Assembly: GCF_034190915.1 (NCBI RefSeq)
Contig: NW_026947507.1
Span: 31,734,001 to 31,798,000, forward strand
Source of the DNA: Cavia porcellus
Lineage: Eukaryota; Chordata; Mammalia; Rodentia; Caviidae
Length of the DNA: 64,000 bases
Direction of reading: 5' to 3'
The notes below the pieces were generated by a model. The model had not been told where the DNA came from and did no database searches. It worked only from the letters and a program-made list of their open reading frames with translations. Below, in pieces: positions 60,401 through 64,000 of the stretch. The position numbers were made by a program, and so were the translations under genes. Each line of letters starts with the position of its first letter. The stretch's first letter is position 1.

Positions 60401-61991
60401 TAGGACACCTGCTTGAGTGGATGAATCAGGAATTTATTTTCACAGACTTGCACAGCAGGCATCCTCAACCACAGTATGCAACTGATCCTCTCAATCGGGG
60501 TACAAGAAAATAGAAACAGTGATGCCCTGTTGATCTTAACGCTTACTTTCCTCCACAATATTCTTATAAACCAGAAGCTAGAATGATCCTGACCACCACC
60601 TCTAAGTCTTCTGAGGCCATGGGCATTTGGATAGACAAGATATCTGAAAACTCTGACCAGTAGCCTTAGAACATAGGAAGTCCTCATGATATCTGACATC
60701 TAAAAGGAGATGTTAATATAAAAGTTATATTTGTCATTCTAGGACTCTCAGAGGATACCATCACTGAAAGTAAAATTTTGAAATTAACAGTTTATATAGA
60801 GTACTTAATACCTTGAGAATGAATGAGATCACAAAAGGAACCATTAGACACAGTAGAAAAAGGCCTGTAACAATTCCCAAGGATTCCGATATTAAGAAAT
60901 TGTTCAGGAAAGAAGACATCAACAGTCAAGCGTGAGTTACTAATATCACAAAAAAACTTTTTGAACAAAGTATCCCACTACAGAAGTCAGATTTGTTTTT
61001 TATTTGACAACACAGTAGATGAAATATGGAGAAAGACTATAGATTTGAGATAAGAGGGAGTTTGATAACTTTCATTTTCTTTGGAAATAAAGCATCAAGT
61101 GAGTTTGCGAGTATATTGGATGTTGACAATAAGAAAAGAGAATGTTGCCTGTGAAATAGGCAGTTTGAGAACGGAAAACTGATCTGTGTGGAAAACTGAT
61201 CTGAGTAAGTGTGGTAGATAAAGGCTATGCATGCCCATCTGTAATTTGTGATCGTGGATTTAACTTTAGGTCAGTCAGATTATCGGTGTGTTTTTCTCTG
61301 TTAATGTTAATCTTCTTGAGTGGCAAAAGGAATACAGATAACTTGGTACAACCAGATGTGTTTTTCAGAAACATAATATACTATAAAAGAAAGTACAAAG
61401 GGAGAGAAGGCATTTTGAAGGCTTTTTGAAGACCATGTGAGACCAAAAATCAAACCTAAGGAGAGAGAAGACAAGTGAGTGTCACTGTGATTGATTCATG
61501 GAGTTAACATATTGGAAGTCATGTGAAGTTAAAGATTTCAAGCAAAGGGAAAGTAGATCCAAGATATGAGATTTTTTTTCAGTAGTAGAACACTCAAAAG
61601 GTTTTAGAGGTGATAAAACTGTCAGAAATACTCTGGTCCAGAGTATGAGAGGAAGTGGCTACACTGGAGAGGAAGAAGTATTTCGGCAGATTAAAAAGAT
61701 GAGAAACGCAGCAGACAAGACTAAGAGATGGATTACTCTCAGGGATACAGTAACTCTCAAGAGTGGTGGCTGGATGACTATAATAGGAGTAGAGGGAAAT
61801 GTGTGAGTCAATATAGGTGAGTAGCATAAACTTTAAAGACAAAGGTAGGGCTTTAATTTCCTCCTCTTTCTATTCCGCTTCTTGTTCCTTTGCTTTCCTT
61901 TTGTCTTGTCAAACAGTAGAGTTGGTTTAACTCTGAGAATGTTATCTGAAAATGATATAATTTTTACCAACAAGTAAAAAGCAACGGAAAT
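57456..61991. other. long stretch, mostly non-repetitive
   Basis: No gene recognised. 57840-58340 has dense TAATTA/ATTTAT-type motifs in well-mixed sequence and is a candidate conserved element. 60020-60049 holds a 15-bp direct duplication (GTGGTAATTATTAAT twice). 61160-61200 repeats GGAAAACTGATCTG. The purine-rich 61015-61880 may be an old repeat I cannot name. Confidence 0.4.
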
Positions 61992-62112
61992 GACCAGGTG
62001 CAAAGTCACACACTTGTAGTACCAGCTACTTGGGAAACTGAGGCCAAAGGACTGAGATTCTGAGGCCAGCCCTGGCAATTTAGCGAGACCTCTGTCTCAA
62101 AATTTTGAAAAA
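61992..62112 (+). mobile_element. diverged B1/Alu-like SINE
   Basis: GACCAGGTGCAAAGTCACAC, TTGTAGTACCAGCTACTTGG, GAAACTGAGGCCAAAGGACT, AGGCCAGCCCTGGCAATTTA, GACCTCTGTCTCAAAATTTT keeps the full order of a 7SL SINE. Confidence 0.8.
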
Positions 62113-64000
62113 ATGTCAGTAATACAATAACATCCAGGAGAAAGCAACTAAAATTCACTCCCTAAAGATGTAAACCATTTAAGGGACTCATTCTAAAAAT
62201 GCAGTTATTAATAAAGCTATAACAAATAAAAATGAAACAGTATATTCATTATAAAAATAGTATTTGTGGGAATAGCTCTTTTTGGAGATGGAGAGACAAT
62301 ACTACTTACTGTGGTCCATTTCCTACAAACGATACATTTGCTATTTTTGATCACCCTAAAACTATAAATAATCTGTAAACAAGGAGTATAAGTGTTATTT
62401 TCAGTTATTTTATTGTATTCAGACCATGTAAATCCCTTCTGTGCAAAGGTGAGTGAAACACATTAAATATATAATTTCTTATGTAATCAGCCTCAAATTG
62501 TTTACATAGGAAAATTTGAGATAATTAAAAACTTTCAAGTTTTAGATACATTTGTTTAATGGACATCAGTTAAATCAATACAATTTAAGGATATAAACAC
62601 ACCTAGAAAATGTGCTGAAACTAACTAGGATTTTAGAACTTCTTCCACTGAAAATTATCTTTATCAGATTTCACATTTACCTTTTTAATCCTATTGTATA
62701 AAATTAATTAAATATTCATACTATTTAAGCATCTGTGACTGTCAGCTATTAATTTATAGGCTTGTTAATAAAGTATCTGAATACTTTATACAGATATAAT
62801 AACGGTACTAAAGCAACTTACTAACTCAAAGTAGTGGACAATATCTAGTACATTGCTGCTCCTAAAATTAATAACTCATTCTTATCTACCAAACCCGCTG
62901 GCATTAGGATTAAAATAGAAAAGAATATATTAGAATGGCATCCTCAGTATGGGACTCCATTCTTATTCTCTTCAAACTAAAAAAAAAAAAAATTCTCTCT
63001 ACCAGACTCCAGATTTTAATAAATACACATACACCTGGTACACATAGTACACTTAAAATGTTTCCAAATATTTCTCATATTAGCCATAGCTGATATTTAA
63101 ATGAGGAATACTTACACAAATGCATGAGCCGCCACCTTATTCTATTTAAAAGGTTTATCATTGATCAAATATTTCAAAAGTCTTTCTTATTCATAGACTT
63201 AGTACTTGTCCTTGTTTTTCATTCAGCAGTTACCAGATAATAGTTTATTTTGCTTCAAACCTCAACTTTAATAAAATGAAATCTTTTAGCCTACCAATCT
63301 TGTATTAATAAGGAAAAAGATAATAATTCAAATGAATATCTTGGAATGTTTCACACATCTAAAAGAGCCTAGAAGTGACATTTAAAATCTTATTCATTTA
63401 GGAGTAATTATATTCCATGTTTCATGGCTTCCACATAATTGCTTAAATAAAAACTCAATTTGCAGGTAAAAGCTATGCTGCTTTCATTGTGATTTTAAAT
63501 ACAGAATATAGAGGTCCAAATGAATAGATTGTTATCAATTTAAACAATTAAGCCTATCAGACATTAAGATAAAAAACTCTCAGCACATTAAGGCTTTCTA
63601 TTATTTTAAAAGTATGCATAATTAAGAATCTAAAGAAATACATGAAGGTTGTTTACTAAGAAAGAAGACAGAATTTTTTCATTTGATATTTACAAACCAC
63701 AGATAGAATTTTATCAATTTTACTTTTAAATTTTTTAAATGATGAAAATCAAGAGAAAAGGAATTTTTATGGGACAAATTTTAATTTGTCTCAATTCCAA
63801 TGAAGATAGTCATTTATTATTAGAAAAATTCTTAAACTTTTTGCATGAATCTTAGAACATTATGAAATGTGGGACAAAATATTAGTATGGCTATGTCATC
63901 ATATCAAATCATTTCATGATAAAATATTATTTTCAGTTGATAAAAAGCATTATCCCCAGAACAACTCAAATACAGATGAAATCTTTCACATTATTACAAC
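62113..64000. other. non-repetitive AT-rich DNA
   Basis: No gene or named repeat recognised, apart from an A run at 62980-62992. 63380-63650 has conserved-element-like texture (AATTATATTCC, ATAATTGCTTAAATAA, AACAATTAAGCC). Confidence 0.5.

Noticed and set aside
1..64000. CRISPR arrays, bacterial operons, tRNA or rRNA genes
   Set aside because: None seen. The tandem repeats are microsatellites, a minisatellite or L1 monomers, and the tRNA-like sequences are ID SINEs with poly(A) tails.

Overview
This is a 64-kb stretch of AT-rich mammalian nuclear DNA with no convincing host protein-coding exon, tRNA, rRNA or other cellular gene. Everything gene-like belongs to retroelements. tRNA-derived ID-type SINEs, 7SL-derived B1-like SINEs, rodent-type L1s and MaLR-type LTRs point to a rodent. 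The ID variants and the roughly 315-bp L1 promoter monomers do not look like mouse or rat, so I infer a non-murine rodent but cannot name the species. All repeat family names come from recognising sequence by eye, not from a library search.

Layout. 1-2.6 kb is mostly non-repetitive. 2.6-7.3 kb is an old antisense L1 with two ID SINEs inserted in it, followed to about 8.7 kb by a low-complexity stretch that may be its 5' UTR. 9.5-10.75 kb is an antisense L1MA-like 3' end. 10.8-17.76 kb is a young, structurally complete minus-strand L1 with 3' UTR, a 1279-codon ORF2 carrying one in-frame stop, an ORF1 with one single-base frameshift, and a 5' UTR made of 315-316-bp tandem monomers. 21.2-24.55 kb is a minus-strand L1 derivative with complete ends, flanked by a 16-bp target-site duplication, that keeps 5' UTR, ORF1 and 3' UTR but has lost ORF2. 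30.7-33.75 kb is a plus-strand relative that keeps ORF1 and only the two ends of ORF2. The rest is MIR, L2, MER5-like, MLT1/MaLR and ID remnants, including a two-LTR MaLR-like element at 43.9-46.0 kb and a MER5-like element split by a 331-bp solo LTR at 39.6-40.1 kb. Most of 48-64 kb is non-repetitive to my eye.

How the pieces relate. A working L1 makes ORF1p (RNA-binding trimer) and ORF2p (endonuclease and reverse transcriptase), and the SINEs need L1 enzymes in trans. The two ORF2-lacking L1s must also have been mobilised in trans if they moved in their present form, which is the half-L1 (HAL1) lifestyle known from mammals. They share an ORF1 C-terminus that the young L1 lacks, but their ORF2 deletion breakpoints differ. 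This set is the most interesting biology in the window.
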